Origin: Streptomyces globosus
Lineage (GTDB): Bacteria; Actinomycetota; Actinomycetes; Streptomycetales; Streptomycetaceae
DNA length: 64,000 bases
Assembly (NCBI RefSeq): GCF_003325375.1
Contig: NZ_CP030862.1
Span: forward strand, 1-64,000
Direction of reading: 5' to 3'
Below, one piece after another: positions 41,182 to 50,052 of the stretch. A program made the position numbers and the translations under genes. Under the pieces are notes generated by a model. It saw only the letters and a list, made by a program, of their open reading frames with translations, was not told the DNA's origin and made no database searches. Each line of letters begins with the position of its first letter. Positions within the stretch are counted from its first letter, which is position 1.

Positions 41182-41903
41182 CACGACGCCCCCGGGTGGC
41201 TGCGGTGCAGGTGCTGCATCTCGGCGAGCATCCTGCCGAAAGGCTCGGTGTGCAGGCCCTGCCGGCCCGCTCCGGCCGCCCAGGCGCCGGTGCGCGGCCC
41301 CTCGGGGAGGGCGAGGCCGGCCCGCTCCAGCACCTCGGCCAGGGCGGCGGTCCAGCGGCCCTCCAGGGCTGCCCAGTCGATGCCGTCGAGCCCCTCCACC
41401 GGCTGGAACATCTCTCCGGTGAACTTCCACAGGGCGTCCAGGGCGGCGCGCATCCGGCGCCGGCTCTCCTCGGTGCCGTCGCCGAGGCGGAGCGTCCACT
41501 GCACCGCGTGGTCGCGGTGGTAGGCGGTCTCCTTGACGGCCTTCGCGGCGAGCCCGGCGAAGGGGCCGTCCCCGGCGGCGAGGTCCGTGTGCAGTTCGTG
41601 CTGGTACAGGCTGAAGTACAGCTGACGGGCGATGGTGTGCGCGAAGTCCCCGTTCGGCTGCTCGACGAGCTGGAGGTTGCGGAAGGACCGCTCCTCGCGG
41701 AGGAAGGCCATCTCGTCCTCGTCGCCCGCCATGGACAGCAGGAAGCGGGCCTGGCCGAGCAGGTCGAGCGCGATGTTGGCGAGGGCGACCTCCTCCTCCA
41801 GCTCGGGGGCGTGGCCGGCCCATTCGCCGAGGCGGTGCGAGAGGATCAGCGCGTCGTCGCCGAGGGCGAGGGCGGCGGAGACGGCGGTGCCGGTGGCGGT
41901 CAC
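41178..41903 (-). CDS. paaC: Phenylacetyl-CoA epoxidase structural subunit PaaC
   Basis: 241 residues, a ferritin-like helical protein that pairs with PaaA. Seen: LGDDALILSHRLGEWAGHAP, EEEVALANIALDLLGQARFL, KAVKETAYHRDHAVQWTLRL and the ending FGRMLAEMQHLHRSHPG. It keeps the complex together and helps bind substrate, while the iron site resides in PaaA. The GTG start overlaps the paaB stop by 4 bp, and the stop overlaps the paaD start. Confidence 0.95.
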   Translation of the reverse strand: MTATGTAVSAALALGDDALILSHRLGEWAGHAPELEEEVALANIALDLLGQARFLLSMAGDEDEMAFLREERSFRNLQLVEQPNGDFAHTIARQLYFSLYQHELHTDLAAGDGPFAGLAAKAVKETAYHRDHAVQWTLRLGDGTEESRRRMRAALDALWKFTGEMFQPVEGLDGIDWAALEGRWTAALAEVLERAGLALPEGPRTGAWAAGAGRQGLHTEPFGRMLAEMQHLHRSHPGASW

Positions 41904-42184
41904 AGGTGGCTCACCCCCTCCGGGATGTCGTAGAAGGTCGGGTGCCGGTACGCCTTGTCGGCGGCGGGCGCGAAGAAGGGGTCGCGCTCGTCCGGCGAGG
42001 AGGCGGTGATCTCGGCGGAGGGCACCACCCAGATGGAGACGCCCTCGCTGCGCCGGGTGTACAGGTCGCGGGCGTTGCGCAGGGCCATCTCGGCGTCCGG
42101 CGCGTGGAGGCTGCCCGCGTGCGTGTGCGACAGACCTCGCCGCGAGCGCACGAACACCTCCCACAGCGGCCAGTTCTGCGTCAT
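41900..42184 (-). CDS. paaB: Phenylacetyl-CoA epoxidase subunit PaaB
   Basis: 94 residues, matching the small PaaB subunit: [36 protein letters not shown] and [12 protein letters not shown]. PaaB bridges the PaaA-PaaC heterodimers in the complex. The start overlaps the paaA stop (ATGA), so the whole paaA-D series is translationally coupled. Confidence 0.95.
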   Translation of the reverse strand: MTQNWPLWEVFVRSRRGLSHTHAGSLHAPDAEMALRNARDLYTRRSEGVSIWVVPSAEITASSPDERDPFFAPAADKAYRHPTFYDIPEGVSHL

Positions 42185-43194
42185 ACCCGTGCCTCCTCGT
42201 TCCGTTCCGCCGCGGCCGGTGCCGCCGCGTGCTTGCGTGCGTAGGCCGCGGCGGCCTCGCGGACCCACGCGCCCTCCTCGTGCGCCCGGCGGCGCTGGCT
42301 CAGCCGCTGCTCGTTGCAGGGGCCGTTGCCCTTGAGGACGTCCCAGAACTCCGCCCAGTCGATCGGTCCGAAGTCGTAGTGCCCGCGCTCCTCGTTCCAC
42401 TTCAGGTCCGGGTCGGGCAGGGTCAGGCCGAGGGTCTCGGCCTGGGGGACGGCGATGTCCACGAACCGCTGGCGCAGCTCGTCGTTGGAGTGGCGCTTGA
42501 TCCGCCAGGCCATGGACTGCGCCGAGTGCGCCGACTCGTCGTCCGGCGGGCCGAACATCATCAGCGAGGGCCACCACCAGCGGTCCACCGCGTCCTGCGC
42601 CATCGCGTGCTGCTCCGGGGTGCCCTTCGAGAGGGCGAGGAGGAGCTCGAAGCCCTGGCGCTGGTGGAAGGACTCCTCCTTGCAGATGCGGACCATCGCG
42701 CGGGCGTACGGGCCGTAGGAGCAACGGCACAGCGGCACCTGGTTGGTGATCGCCGCGCCGTCCACGAGCCAGCCGATCGCGCCGACGTCCGCCCACGTCA
42801 GCGTGGGGTAGTTGAAGATCGACGAGTACTTCTGCCGGCCGGAGTGCAGCTTGTCGAGCAGCTCGTCCCGGCTGGTGCCGAGGGTCTCGGCCGCGCTGTA
42901 CAGGTACAGGCCGTGCCCGGCCTCGTCCTGCACCTTGGCCATGAGGATCGCCTTGCGCCGCAGTGAGGGCGCGCGCGTGATCCAGTTGGCCTCGGGCTGC
43001 ATGCCGATGATCTCGGAGTGCGCGTGCTGCGCCATCTGGCGGACGAGCGAGGCACGGTACTCCTCGGGCATCCAGTCCCGCGGCTCGACGCGCTCGTCGG
43101 CCGCGACCGCGGCGTCGAAGGCCGCCGCGAGCTGTGCTCCGAGGTCAGCCCCGAGGCCCGAGTCCTGCCCCGATTCCGGGGTCACTGCCACCAT
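42181..43194 (-). CDS. paaA: Phenylacetyl-CoA epoxidase catalytic subunit PaaA
   Basis: 337 residues. This is the di-iron oxygenase subunit that turns phenylacetyl-CoA into ring-1,2-epoxyphenylacetyl-CoA. Seen: iron-ligand helices with [20 protein letters not shown] and [19 protein letters not shown] (E..H pairs), [13 protein letters not shown], and the C-terminal [20 protein letters not shown]. It is first in the operon. The promoter region carries a PaaR-type operator about 35 bp upstream of the start. Confidence 0.97.
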   Translation of the reverse strand: MVAVTPESGQDSGLGADLGAQLAAAFDAAVAADERVEPRDWMPEEYRASLVRQMAQHAHSEIIGMQPEANWITRAPSLRRKAILMAKVQDEAGHGLYLYSAAETLGTSRDELLDKLHSGRQKYSSIFNYPTLTWADVGAIGWLVDGAAITNQVPLCRCSYGPYARAMVRICKEESFHQRQGFELLLALSKGTPEQHAMAQDAVDRWWWPSLMMFGPPDDESAHSAQSMAWRIKRHSNDELRQRFVDIAVPQAETLGLTLPDPDLKWNEERGHYDFGPIDWAEFWDVLKGNGPCNEQRLSQRRRAHEEGAWVREAAAAYARKHAAAPAAAERNEEARV

Positions 43195-43228
43195 CCCGGC
43201 CCCCTGCCAGAGTCCTTTGACCGCCCGA

Positions 43229-43246
43229 CCGACCGATCGTTCGGTT
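43229..43246. promoter_or_regulatory. Candidate PaaR operator at the paaA promoter
   Basis: CCGACCGATCGTTCGGTT is the exact reverse complement of the sequence at 47845-47862 before paaN/paaH. Its core ACCGA-N4-TCGGT is a dyad. On the minus strand TTGACA (43287-43282), 18 bp, CACCAT could be the paaA promoter, placing this site just after the start of transcription, where a TetR-type repressor would block it. Confidence 0.75.
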
Positions 43247-43330
43247 CATGCTCTTCAATGGTGAGACGGCGCCCCGTAGGGTGTCAACCTCTGAGGTCGA
43301 CCCTGTGGACGGCGAAACGATCGGGGCGGG

Positions 43331-44011
43331 ATGGAAGCGAACGGGCGCGAGGCCGCGGAGGAGCCCCTTCCACCCGATCCGCCGCCGCCCGTCCGGGCGC
43401 CCGGCATCGCCGGCCTCGGCACCCCCGGCCGCGTCGTCGCCTCGGCTGCCCTGGCCGCCGTCGCCCTCACCGCCTGCGCGCACCTCGCGGCCGTCTTCCT
43501 GCACGTCGCCCCGGCCAACACGCTCAGCAAGCGGCACGCGGGGGCCGTGGACGCCTGGATCTACCCCGAGTTCGAGCAGAACTGGAAGCTCTTCGCCCCC
43601 AACCCCCTCCAGCAGAACATCGCCGTCGAGGCGCGCGCCCAGGTCCGCACCCGCGACGGCGGCCTCGTCACCGAGGAGTGGCGCGACCTCTCCGCCGAGG
43701 ACGGCAAGGCCATCCGGCACAGCTTCTTCCCCAGCCACACCCGCCAGAACGAGCTGCGGCGGGCCTGGGACTTCTTCACCGCCTCGCACGACGAGGAGGA
43801 CCAGCCCGTCGGCGAGCGCGGCGGACTGTCGGAGCAGTACCTCAAGCGGATCGCGCTGAACCGGCTGCGGGCCGCCCGCCCCGCCGACGGCGGCGAGATC
43901 GTCCGGGTCCAGCTGCGCTCCGCCACGCGTGCCGTCGAGGCCCCCGCGTGGAGCGACGAGGAGACCGACACCCGCACCCACCACCGGGAGCTGTCGTGGT
44001 GGACGGTGTGA
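43331..44011 (+). CDS. DUF5819 family membrane-anchored protein
   Basis: 226 residues: a Pro-rich start, one membrane helix (about 35-58), then a domain of about 165 residues with SKRHAGAVDAWIYPEFEQNW, KLFAPNPLQQNIAVEARA and a conserved Trp-rich ending ELSWWTV. DUF5819 is of unknown function and usually stands next to an HTTM-domain gene, as here, where the two overlap. Its promoter may be TTCAAT-N17-TAGGGT (43254-43282), back to back with the paaA promoter. Confidence 0.85.
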   Translation: MEANGREAAEEPLPPDPPPPVRAPGIAGLGTPGRVVASAALAAVALTACAHLAAVFLHVAPANTLSKRHAGAVDAWIYPEFEQNWKLFAPNPLQQNIAVEARAQVRTRDGGLVTEEWRDLSAEDGKAIRHSFFPSHTRQNELRRAWDFFTASHDEEDQPVGERGGLSEQYLKRIALNRLRAARPADGGEIVRVQLRSATRAVEAPAWSDEETDTRTHHRELSWWTV

Positions 44012-45243
44012 GGAGGGCCCGGGCCGCCGCCGGCCGCGCCCTGGCCCGCGCCACCGGGGAGGCGCTCGGCCCCTACCAGAGCGCCGTCGTCCGCATCGGC
44101 TTCGCGACGACCTGGCTGTGCTTCCTGCTGCGCGAGTTCCCCCACCGGCACGAGCTGTACGGGCCCGACGGCCCGTGGAGCTGGGAGCTGGCCCGGCGGC
44201 TCGTCGACTCCAACCACGCCTTCACCGTCCTGCTGTGGTCGGACTCGGCCCTGTGGTTCGAGGCCGTGTACGCGCTGTCGGCGGCGTCGAGCGCCCTGCT
44301 CGCCCTGGGCTGGCGTACCAGGGCGGTGTCCGCCGTGTTCGCGGCCGGGGTGCTGTCCCTGCAGAACCGCAGCGTGTTCATGGGCGACGGCGGGGACAAC
44401 GTCATCCACCTGATGGCGATCTACCTGGTCCTGACCCGGTGTGCGCAGGTGTGGTCGCTGGACGCGCGCCGGGCGCGGCGGCACGGCTCGGCCTCCGCCG
44501 GGGCGGCCGGGCCGGTGCTGTGGGGCCTCCTCGGCGCGGTGTTCGCGTTCGGCACGGTGACCGGGCGGCTCGGCTACGGCTGGGTCGCCGCCTTCGCCGC
44601 CCTGTGGGTCGTCTGCGCCGTGTGGTGGACGGCCGACCGGTACGAGCCGCGCAGCGAGGCCCGGGCCGTCCTCGACGTCCTCGCGAACACGGTGCACAAC
44701 GCCGGCATGCTCGTCATCGCGGCCGAGGTGTGCCTGATCTACGCGACCGCCGGCTGGTACAAGGTCCAGGGGTCGCGGTGGCAGGACGGGACCGCGCTGT
44801 ACTACCCGCTCGGCCTCGACTACTTCAGCCCCTGGCCGGAGCTGTCGTCGCTGCTGGCGGGCAGCGGCACGCTGGTGATGCTGCTGACGTACGGGACGGT
44901 CGCGGTGCAGGTGGCGTTCCCGTTCACGGTCTTCCAGCGGCGTGTGAAGAACGTCCTGCTCGCCGTGATGGTGCTGGAGCACGCGGGCATCGCGGTGCTG
45001 CTGGGGCTGCCGTTCTTCTCCATGGCGATGATCGCCGCCGACGCGGTGTTCCTGCCGACCGCGTTCCTGCTGTGGCTCGGGGCGCGGGCCGCAGGCGCGC
45101 GCACCGGGCTCGCGCGGCGGCTGCGCCGGGCGCGGCCGGGCGGCGGACCGGACGCCGCGGTCCTCCCCTCGCAGCGGGCCCCCGGCGGCGGGGCGGGGAC
45201 CGGCCCCGGTCCCGCTCCGCCGGATGTGCGCACCGCGGGGTGA
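43996..45243 (+). CDS. HTTM domain membrane protein (vitamin K-dependent carboxylase-like)
   Basis: About 415 residues with roughly seven to eight membrane helices. The HTTM region resembles the membrane part of vitamin K-dependent gamma-carboxylases: HRHELYGPDGPWSW, LALGWRTRAVSAVFAAGVLS, LQNRSVFMGDGGDNVIHLM, YATAGWYKVQGSRWQDGTAL. GTG at 43996 (or 43999) follows GGGAG; a later GTG at 44008 overlaps the DUF5819 stop. The coding overlap with DUF5819 points to a functional pair. The substrate is unknown. Confidence 0.85.
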   Translation: MVDGVRRARAAAGRALARATGEALGPYQSAVVRIGFATTWLCFLLREFPHRHELYGPDGPWSWELARRLVDSNHAFTVLLWSDSALWFEAVYALSAASSALLALGWRTRAVSAVFAAGVLSLQNRSVFMGDGGDNVIHLMAIYLVLTRCAQVWSLDARRARRHGSASAGAAGPVLWGLLGAVFAFGTVTGRLGYGWVAAFAALWVVCAVWWTADRYEPRSEARAVLDVLANTVHNAGMLVIAAEVCLIYATAGWYKVQGSRWQDGTALYYPLGLDYFSPWPELSSLLAGSGTLVMLLTYGTVAVQVAFPFTVFQRRVKNVLLAVMVLEHAGIAVLLGLPFFSMAMIAADAVFLPTAFLLWLGARAAGARTGLARRLRRARPGGGPDAAVLPSQRAPGGGAGTGPGPAPPDVRTAG

Positions 45244-45254
45244 GCGCGGCGCCG

Positions 45255-45267
45255 TAGGGTCGGGGCA
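45255..45267 (+). promoter_or_regulatory. Leaderless promoter of the TrmH-type gene
   Basis: TAGGGT (45255-45260), 6 bases, then ATG. There is no SD. Confidence 0.55.
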
Positions 45268-46010
45268 TGAGCGACGAGACGGTGCGGGAGTGGCAGGCGG
45301 GGCTGGAGCAGGACGGGCTCGTGCTGCTCGACGGATTCCACGCCCTCAAGCACGCCCTGCGGTTCGGTGCGGACGTGCGGATCGCCGTGGCCCGGGACCC
45401 CGGCGCCGCCCTCGCACTGGCCGCGCAGCTCGCCCCCGACGTCCTCGACGACGTACGGCGGCTGCTGCGCCCCGCCGACCTGCGCGGGCTCCTCGCCCGC
45501 GTGCACCCCACCGGGGTCGCCGCCCTCGCCGTACGGCCGGACGCGGCGCGGGGGCGGGCCCTGCTGGACCGGCGGCCGCGGAGCGCGCCCGTGGTGGTGC
45601 TGGACAACCCCCGCAACCTCGGGAACGTCGGAGCCGTGGTCCGGCTGGCCGCCGGCTTCGGAGCCACGGGCGTGGTGACCCGCGGCGACCTCGACCCCTG
45701 GCACCCGAACGTGGTCCGGGCCGGCGCCGGGCTGCACTACGCGACGACCGTGGACCGGGTCACCCTCGACACCCTGCCCGAGGGCCCCCTGTACGCGCTC
45801 GACCCGGAGGGCGAGGACATCCGCGCCCTCGCCCTCCCGGACGACGCCCTGCTGGCCTTCGGCTCCGAGCGCCACGGCATCTCGCCCGAGCTGCGCGCCC
45901 GCGCCGACCACCTGGTGTCGCTGCCGATGAGGCCCCAGGTGTCCAGCTACAACCTGGCCACCAGCGTGGCCATGTCCCTCTTCCACTGGGGCGGGCCCAA
46001 GGCCGGCTGA
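45267..46010 (+). CDS. SpoU/TrmH-family RNA 2'-O-methyltransferase
   Basis: 247 residues. The C-terminal SPOUT domain carries the three motifs of the trefoil knot: VVVLDNPRNLGNVGAVVRLA, LAFGSERHGIS and QVSSYNLATSVAMSLFHWGG. The N-terminal 95 residues form the substrate-recognition part. It would methylate a ribose in tRNA or rRNA with S-adenosylmethionine; the target cannot be read from sequence. It is expressed from its own leaderless promoter and converges with paaN. Confidence 0.92.
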   Translation: MSDETVREWQAGLEQDGLVLLDGFHALKHALRFGADVRIAVARDPGAALALAAQLAPDVLDDVRRLLRPADLRGLLARVHPTGVAALAVRPDAARGRALLDRRPRSAPVVVLDNPRNLGNVGAVVRLAAGFGATGVVTRGDLDPWHPNVVRAGAGLHYATTVDRVTLDTLPEGPLYALDPEGEDIRALALPDDALLAFGSERHGISPELRARADHLVSLPMRPQVSSYNLATSVAMSLFHWGGPKAG

Positions 46011-46047
46011 GCCTGCCCCTGCCCTACCCCTGCCCCCGCCGCAGCCG

Positions 46048-47748
46048 TCAGGCCTGGCGGCGGACCTCCACCATGCGGAACCGGTTCGCGACGAACGCCC
46101 CGTCGCACAGCGCCGCGTTCGCCGCGGGGTTGCCGCCGGAGCCGTGGAAGTCGGAGAAGGCGGCCGTCTGGTTGACGTACACCCCGCCGGTCAGGTTCAG
46201 CGACAGCTGCGCCGACTCCTCCAGGCAGACCTCCTCGACGGCCCGCTCGGTGTCCGCCGAGGTGGTGTACGCGCCCACCGTCATGGCGCCCTTCTCGCGG
46301 ACCGTGCGCCGCAGCAGTTCCAGGGCGTCCGCCGTGGAGTCCACGGCGACCGCGAAGGAGACCGGGCCGAAGCACTCGGAGAGGTAGGGCGCCGCGTCGT
46401 CCGGCTTGGCCGCGTCCAGCTTCACCATGACCGGGGTGCGGACCACGGCGTCAGGGAAGTCGGGGTTCGCGACCTCGCGGGAGGCGAGGGCCACCTCGCC
46501 GAGCCCGGCCGCCGCCTCCAGCCGGGCCTTGACGTCCGGATTGACCAGGGCGCCGAGCAGGGCGTTGGCCCGGGCGTCGTCCCCGAGGAGGCCGCCGACC
46601 GAGGCCGCGAGGTCCGCGACGACCTCGTCGTAGGTCTTGCGGCCGGCGTCGGTGTCGATGCCGTCGCGCGGGATCAGCAGGTTCTGCGGGGTCGTGCACA
46701 TCTGGCCGCTGTACAGGGACAGCGAGAAGGCCAGGTTCGCCAGCATGCCCTTGTAGTCGTCCGTGGAGTCGACGACGACCGTGTTGACGCCGGCCTTCTC
46801 CGTGTAGACCTGAGCCTGGCGGGCGTTGGCCTCCAGCCAGTCGCCGAACTCCGTGGAGCCCGTGTAGTCGATCACCTTGATCTCGGGGCGGACCGCGAGG
46901 GCCTTGGCGATGCCCTCGCCGGGGCGCTCGGCCGCCAGCGCCACCAGGTTCGGGTCGAAGCCGGCCTCCGCCAGGACGGTACGGGCCGCCTGCACGGTCA
47001 GGGCGAGCGGGAGGACCGCGCGCGGGTGGGGCTTGACCAGCACCGGGTTGCCGGTGGCGAGGGAGGCGAAGAGGCCCGGGTAGCCGTTCCACGTGGGGAA
47101 GGTGTTGCAGCCGATCAGCAGGGCGATGCCGCGCGGGACTGCCTTGAAGGTCTTGTCCAGCCGGAGCGGGTCACGCTTCCCCTGCGGCTTGGACCAGGCG
47201 GCCTCGCCGGGCACGCGGGTCTGCTCCGCGTACGCGTACGCCACGGCCTCCAGGCCGCGGTCCTGGGCGTGGGGGCCGCCCGCCTGGAACGCCATCATGA
47301 AGGCCTGGCCGCTGGTGTGCATCACCGCGTGCGCGAACTCGTGCGTCCGGGCGCTGATCCGGGCCAGGATCTCGATGCAGACCAGGGCGCGCGCCTCCGG
47401 GCCGGCATCCCGCCAGGCGGCCATGCCCGCCTTCATCGCGGGCAGCAGCACGTCCATGTCGGCGTGCGGGTACTCCACGCCCAGCTCCGGGCCGTACGGG
47501 GAGACCTCGCCGCCGGTCCAGCCGTCCGTCCCCGGCTGGTCCAGCTCCAGGCGCGTGCCCCGCAGCGCCTCGAAGGCCGCCAGGCCGTCGGCCGGGGCGG
47601 TCTCGCCGTAGGCCTTGGGGTGCTCCGGGTGCGGGGACCAGTACGCGCGGCTGCGGATGGCCTCCAGCGCCTGGTCGAGGGTGGGCCGGTGCCGGGCGGA
47701 GAGCTCCGACAGGGCGGTCGTCTGGGGGCGGGTGGGCTCGGCGGCCAT
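46048..47748 (-). CDS. paaN: Phenylacetate degradation protein PaaN (aldehyde dehydrogenase only)
   Basis: 566 residues with an aldehyde dehydrogenase fold: NPVLVKPHPRAVLPL, DYTGSTEFGDWLE and the catalytic Cys in YSGQMCTTPQN. In gamma-proteobacterial PaaZ a hydratase domain is fused at the C-terminus and opens the oxepin ring; here it is absent, so ring-opening hydratase activity must come from another gene outside the window. ATG 47748 is chosen over a codon 10 residues upstream because MAAEPTRPQTTALSELSARH is the usual start. It is divergent from paaH over a shared operator. Confidence 0.92.
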   Translation of the reverse strand: MAAEPTRPQTTALSELSARHRPTLDQALEAIRSRAYWSPHPEHPKAYGETAPADGLAAFEALRGTRLELDQPGTDGWTGGEVSPYGPELGVEYPHADMDVLLPAMKAGMAAWRDAGPEARALVCIEILARISARTHEFAHAVMHTSGQAFMMAFQAGGPHAQDRGLEAVAYAYAEQTRVPGEAAWSKPQGKRDPLRLDKTFKAVPRGIALLIGCNTFPTWNGYPGLFASLATGNPVLVKPHPRAVLPLALTVQAARTVLAEAGFDPNLVALAAERPGEGIAKALAVRPEIKVIDYTGSTEFGDWLEANARQAQVYTEKAGVNTVVVDSTDDYKGMLANLAFSLSLYSGQMCTTPQNLLIPRDGIDTDAGRKTYDEVVADLAASVGGLLGDDARANALLGALVNPDVKARLEAAAGLGEVALASREVANPDFPDAVVRTPVMVKLDAAKPDDAAPYLSECFGPVSFAVAVDSTADALELLRRTVREKGAMTVGAYTTSADTERAVEEVCLEESAQLSLNLTGGVYVNQTAAFSDFHGSGGNPAANAALCDGAFVANRFRMVEVRRQA

Positions 47749-47838
47749 CAGGGACCAACTCCTCGTTGAGCCGGGCAAGATCGGACTGGATCGCGGCTGG
47801 GTTCAGGCAAGGGCGGGTGAAGACGAGCAGACTGGAGT

Positions 47839-47867
47839 TAGAGTAACCGAACGATCGGTCGGGACAA
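47839..47867. promoter_or_regulatory. Divergent paaN/paaH promoters with PaaR-type operator
   Basis: AACCGAACGATCGGTCGG (47845-47862) fills the 16-bp spacer of a minus-strand promoter TTGTCC (47867-47862) / TACTCT (47845-47840) for paaN. It also lies immediately after a plus-strand -10 TAGAGT (47839-47844) for paaH. A bound repressor would shut both. Confidence 0.75.
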
Positions 47868-47883
47868 GAGGGCCCGACCGGCC

Positions 47884-47892
47884 TGTGGACAA
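47884..47892 (-). promoter_or_regulatory. Isolated perfect DnaA box
   Basis: TTGTCCACA on the minus strand, between the paaR-type operator and the paaH SD. Confidence 0.6.
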
Positions 47893-47914
47893 CCCGGTGC
47901 GGGAGGATCAGGAC

Positions 47915-49465
47915 ATGACAGCAATCGAGCGGTCCCGCACCGTGGCGGTCGTCGGCGCGGGCACCATGGGCCAGGGAATCGCCCAGGTCGCCCTGCTGGC
48001 GGGCCACCGCGTCCTGGTCCACGACGTGAGCGCCGGCCTCGCCGCCGACGCCGTCGGCATCGTCCGGGACCGCGTGGAGCGGATGGCGGCCAAGGGCCGC
48101 ATCGAGCGCGCCGAGGCCGCAGACGCGGCCGCCCGGATCGGATCCGCGGCCACCCTGGCCGACCTCGCGGACGCCGCCCTGGTCATCGAGGCCGTCGTCG
48201 AGGACACCGCAGTCAAGCGGGCGCTGTTCGCCGCCCTCGAAGAGGTGGTCGCGCCGGACGCGCTGCTCGCCACGAACACCTCCTCCCTCTCCGTCACCGA
48301 GCTCGCGGGAGGCCTCGCCCACCCGGGCCGCTTCCTCGGCCTGCACTTCTTCAACCCGGCCCCGCTGCTCCCGCTCGTCGAGGTGGTCAGCGGCTTCGCG
48401 ACCGACCCGGCCGCCGCCGAGTCCGCGTACCGCACCGTCCTCGGCTGGGGGAAGACGCCGGTGCGCTGCGCCGACACCCCCGGCTTCATCGTCAACCGGA
48501 TCGCCCGGCCCTTCTACGCCGAGGCCTTCGCCGTGTACGAGGAGCAGGGCGCGGACCCGGCGACGATCGACGCCGTGCTCCGCGAGTGCGGCGGCTTCCG
48601 GATGGGGCCCTTCGCGCTGACCGACCTGATCGGCCAGGACGTCAACGAGGCCGTCACGCGCTCCGTGTGGGAGTCCTTCCACCACAGCCCGAAGTTCACC
48701 CCCTCGCTCGCGCAGCGCCGCCTGGTCCAGTCGGGCCGCCTCGGCCGCAAGTCGGGGCACGGCTGGTTCCCGTACGGGCCGGACGCACAGCTTCCGCAGC
48801 CGCACACCGCCGCGCCCGAGGAGGCGCCGGAGAAGGTGACCGTCGTCGGCGACCTCGGGCCGGCCGCGGAGCTGGTGGACCTGATCGAGGAGGCCGGCGT
48901 GGCCGTCACGGCCGCCGGCAGCGGGGGCCCGTACATCCAGCTGCCCGGCGAGGGCCAGCTGGTCCTCGCCGACGGCAGGACGTCCGTCGAGTTCACCGAC
49001 GTCGTCTACTTCGACCTCTCGCCGGACTACCGCGGCGCCGCCCGGATCGCCCTGTCCGCCTCGGCGGACACGAGCGAGCGCACCCTCGCCGAGGCCGTCG
49101 GCCTCTTCCAGCGGCTCGGCAAGCAGGTCTCCGTCATCGGCGACGTGCCCGGCATGATCGTGGCCCGCACGGTCGCGATGCTGATCGACCTCACCGCGGA
49201 CGCCGTCGCCCGCGGCGTCGCCACCGCCGAGGACATCGACACCGCGATGAAGCTGGGCGTGAACTACCCGCTCGGCCCGCTGGAATGGCACCGCCGCCTC
49301 GGCCGCGACTGGGCCTACGACCTGCTGCACCACCTGGACGAGCGCTGCCCGGGCGGTCGGTACGCACCCTCCCTCGCGCTGTTCAGGCTCGGCTACGCCG
49401 AGGACGCGGCGGACGCCGGCGAGGCCGGGGACGGCGCGGACGGGCAGGACGGGGACGGCGCATGA
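47915..49465 (+). CDS. paaH: 3-hydroxyacyl-CoA dehydrogenase PaaH
   Basis: 516 residues. It oxidises 3-hydroxyadipyl-CoA late in phenylacetate breakdown (by analogy; a general role is possible). The N-terminal Rossmann domain has VAVVGAGTMGQGIAQVALLA. Downstream are LLATNTSSLSVTELAGGLAH and HFFNPAPLLPLVEVV with the catalytic His. Two 3HCDH C-terminal domains follow (about 190-285 and 420-500), a duplication seen in PaaH/PaaC-type enzymes. ATG 47915 has GGGAGGATCAGG before it. The stop overlaps the regulator start (ATGA). Confidence 0.92.
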   Translation: MTAIERSRTVAVVGAGTMGQGIAQVALLAGHRVLVHDVSAGLAADAVGIVRDRVERMAAKGRIERAEAADAAARIGSAATLADLADAALVIEAVVEDTAVKRALFAALEEVVAPDALLATNTSSLSVTELAGGLAHPGRFLGLHFFNPAPLLPLVEVVSGFATDPAAAESAYRTVLGWGKTPVRCADTPGFIVNRIARPFYAEAFAVYEEQGADPATIDAVLRECGGFRMGPFALTDLIGQDVNEAVTRSVWESFHHSPKFTPSLAQRRLVQSGRLGRKSGHGWFPYGPDAQLPQPHTAAPEEAPEKVTVVGDLGPAAELVDLIEEAGVAVTAAGSGGPYIQLPGEGQLVLADGRTSVEFTDVVYFDLSPDYRGAARIALSASADTSERTLAEAVGLFQRLGKQVSVIGDVPGMIVARTVAMLIDLTADAVARGVATAEDIDTAMKLGVNYPLGPLEWHRRLGRDWAYDLLHHLDERCPGGRYAPSLALFRLGYAEDAADAGEAGDGADGQDGDGA

Positions 49466-50052
49466 CCACCGCCAGGCGCGACACCTACACCCCGGAGAGC
49501 CTCCTCTCCGTGGCGGTCCAGGTCTTCAACGAGCGCGGCTACGACGGCACCTCCATGGAGCACCTCTCCAAGGCGGCGGGCATCTCGAAGTCCTCGATCT
49601 ACCACCACGTCGCGGGCAAGGAGGAGCTCCTGCAGCGCGCCGTCAGCCGGGCCCTGGACGGGCTGTTCTCCGTCCTCGACGAGCCCGGCGCGGTACGCGG
49701 CCGGGCGGTGGAGCGCGTGGAGTACGTGACCCGGCGCACCGTCGAGGTGCTGGTCGACGAACTGCCGTACGTGACGCTGCTGCTGCGGGTGCGGGGCAAC
49801 ACGCGCACCGAGCGGTGGGCGCTGGAGCGGCGCCGCGAGTTCGACCACCAGGTCGCGGAGCTGCTGAAGGCCGCCGCGGCGGACGGCGACCTGCGCGCGG
49901 ACGTGGACATCAGGCTGGCCACGCGCCTGCTGTTCGGCATGGTGAACTCGCTCGTCGAGTGGTACCGGCCGCACCCGGGGACCACCCCCGGCCAGCTGGC
50001 CGACGCGGTCGTCCACATGGCCTTCGACGGGCTGCGCACCGCCCGGCCGTAG
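49462..50052 (+). CDS. paaR: TetR-family regulator PaaR
   Basis: 196 residues. The N-terminal TetR helix-turn-helix (about 10-56) reads AVQVFNERGYDGTSMEHLSK, GISKSSIYHHVAGKEELLQR. The C-terminal ligand domain has LLLRVRGNTRTERWALERRR. It is coupled to paaH by a 4-bp overlap. Its location and the matching dyads at the paaA and paaN/paaH promoters make it the likely repressor of the phenylacetate genes, released by phenylacetyl-CoA as in other actinobacterial PaaR proteins. The operator assignment is inference. Confidence 0.88.
   Translation: MTTARRDTYTPESLLSVAVQVFNERGYDGTSMEHLSKAAGISKSSIYHHVAGKEELLQRAVSRALDGLFSVLDEPGAVRGRAVERVEYVTRRTVEVLVDELPYVTLLLRVRGNTRTERWALERRREFDHQVAELLKAAAADGDLRADVDIRLATRLLFGMVNSLVEWYRPHPGTTPGQLADAVVHMAFDGLRTARP

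Noticed and set aside
46011-46047. Pyrimidine-rich CCCTGCC repeats as a terminator between the TrmH-type gene and paaN
   Set aside because: No inverted repeat can be drawn; it is simple C-rich sequence.
47086-47100. GTTCCACGTGGGGAA as a parS site
   Set aside because: The right half has three mismatches to GTTTCACGTGAAAC and lies inside paaN; the CACGTG core alone is not enough.
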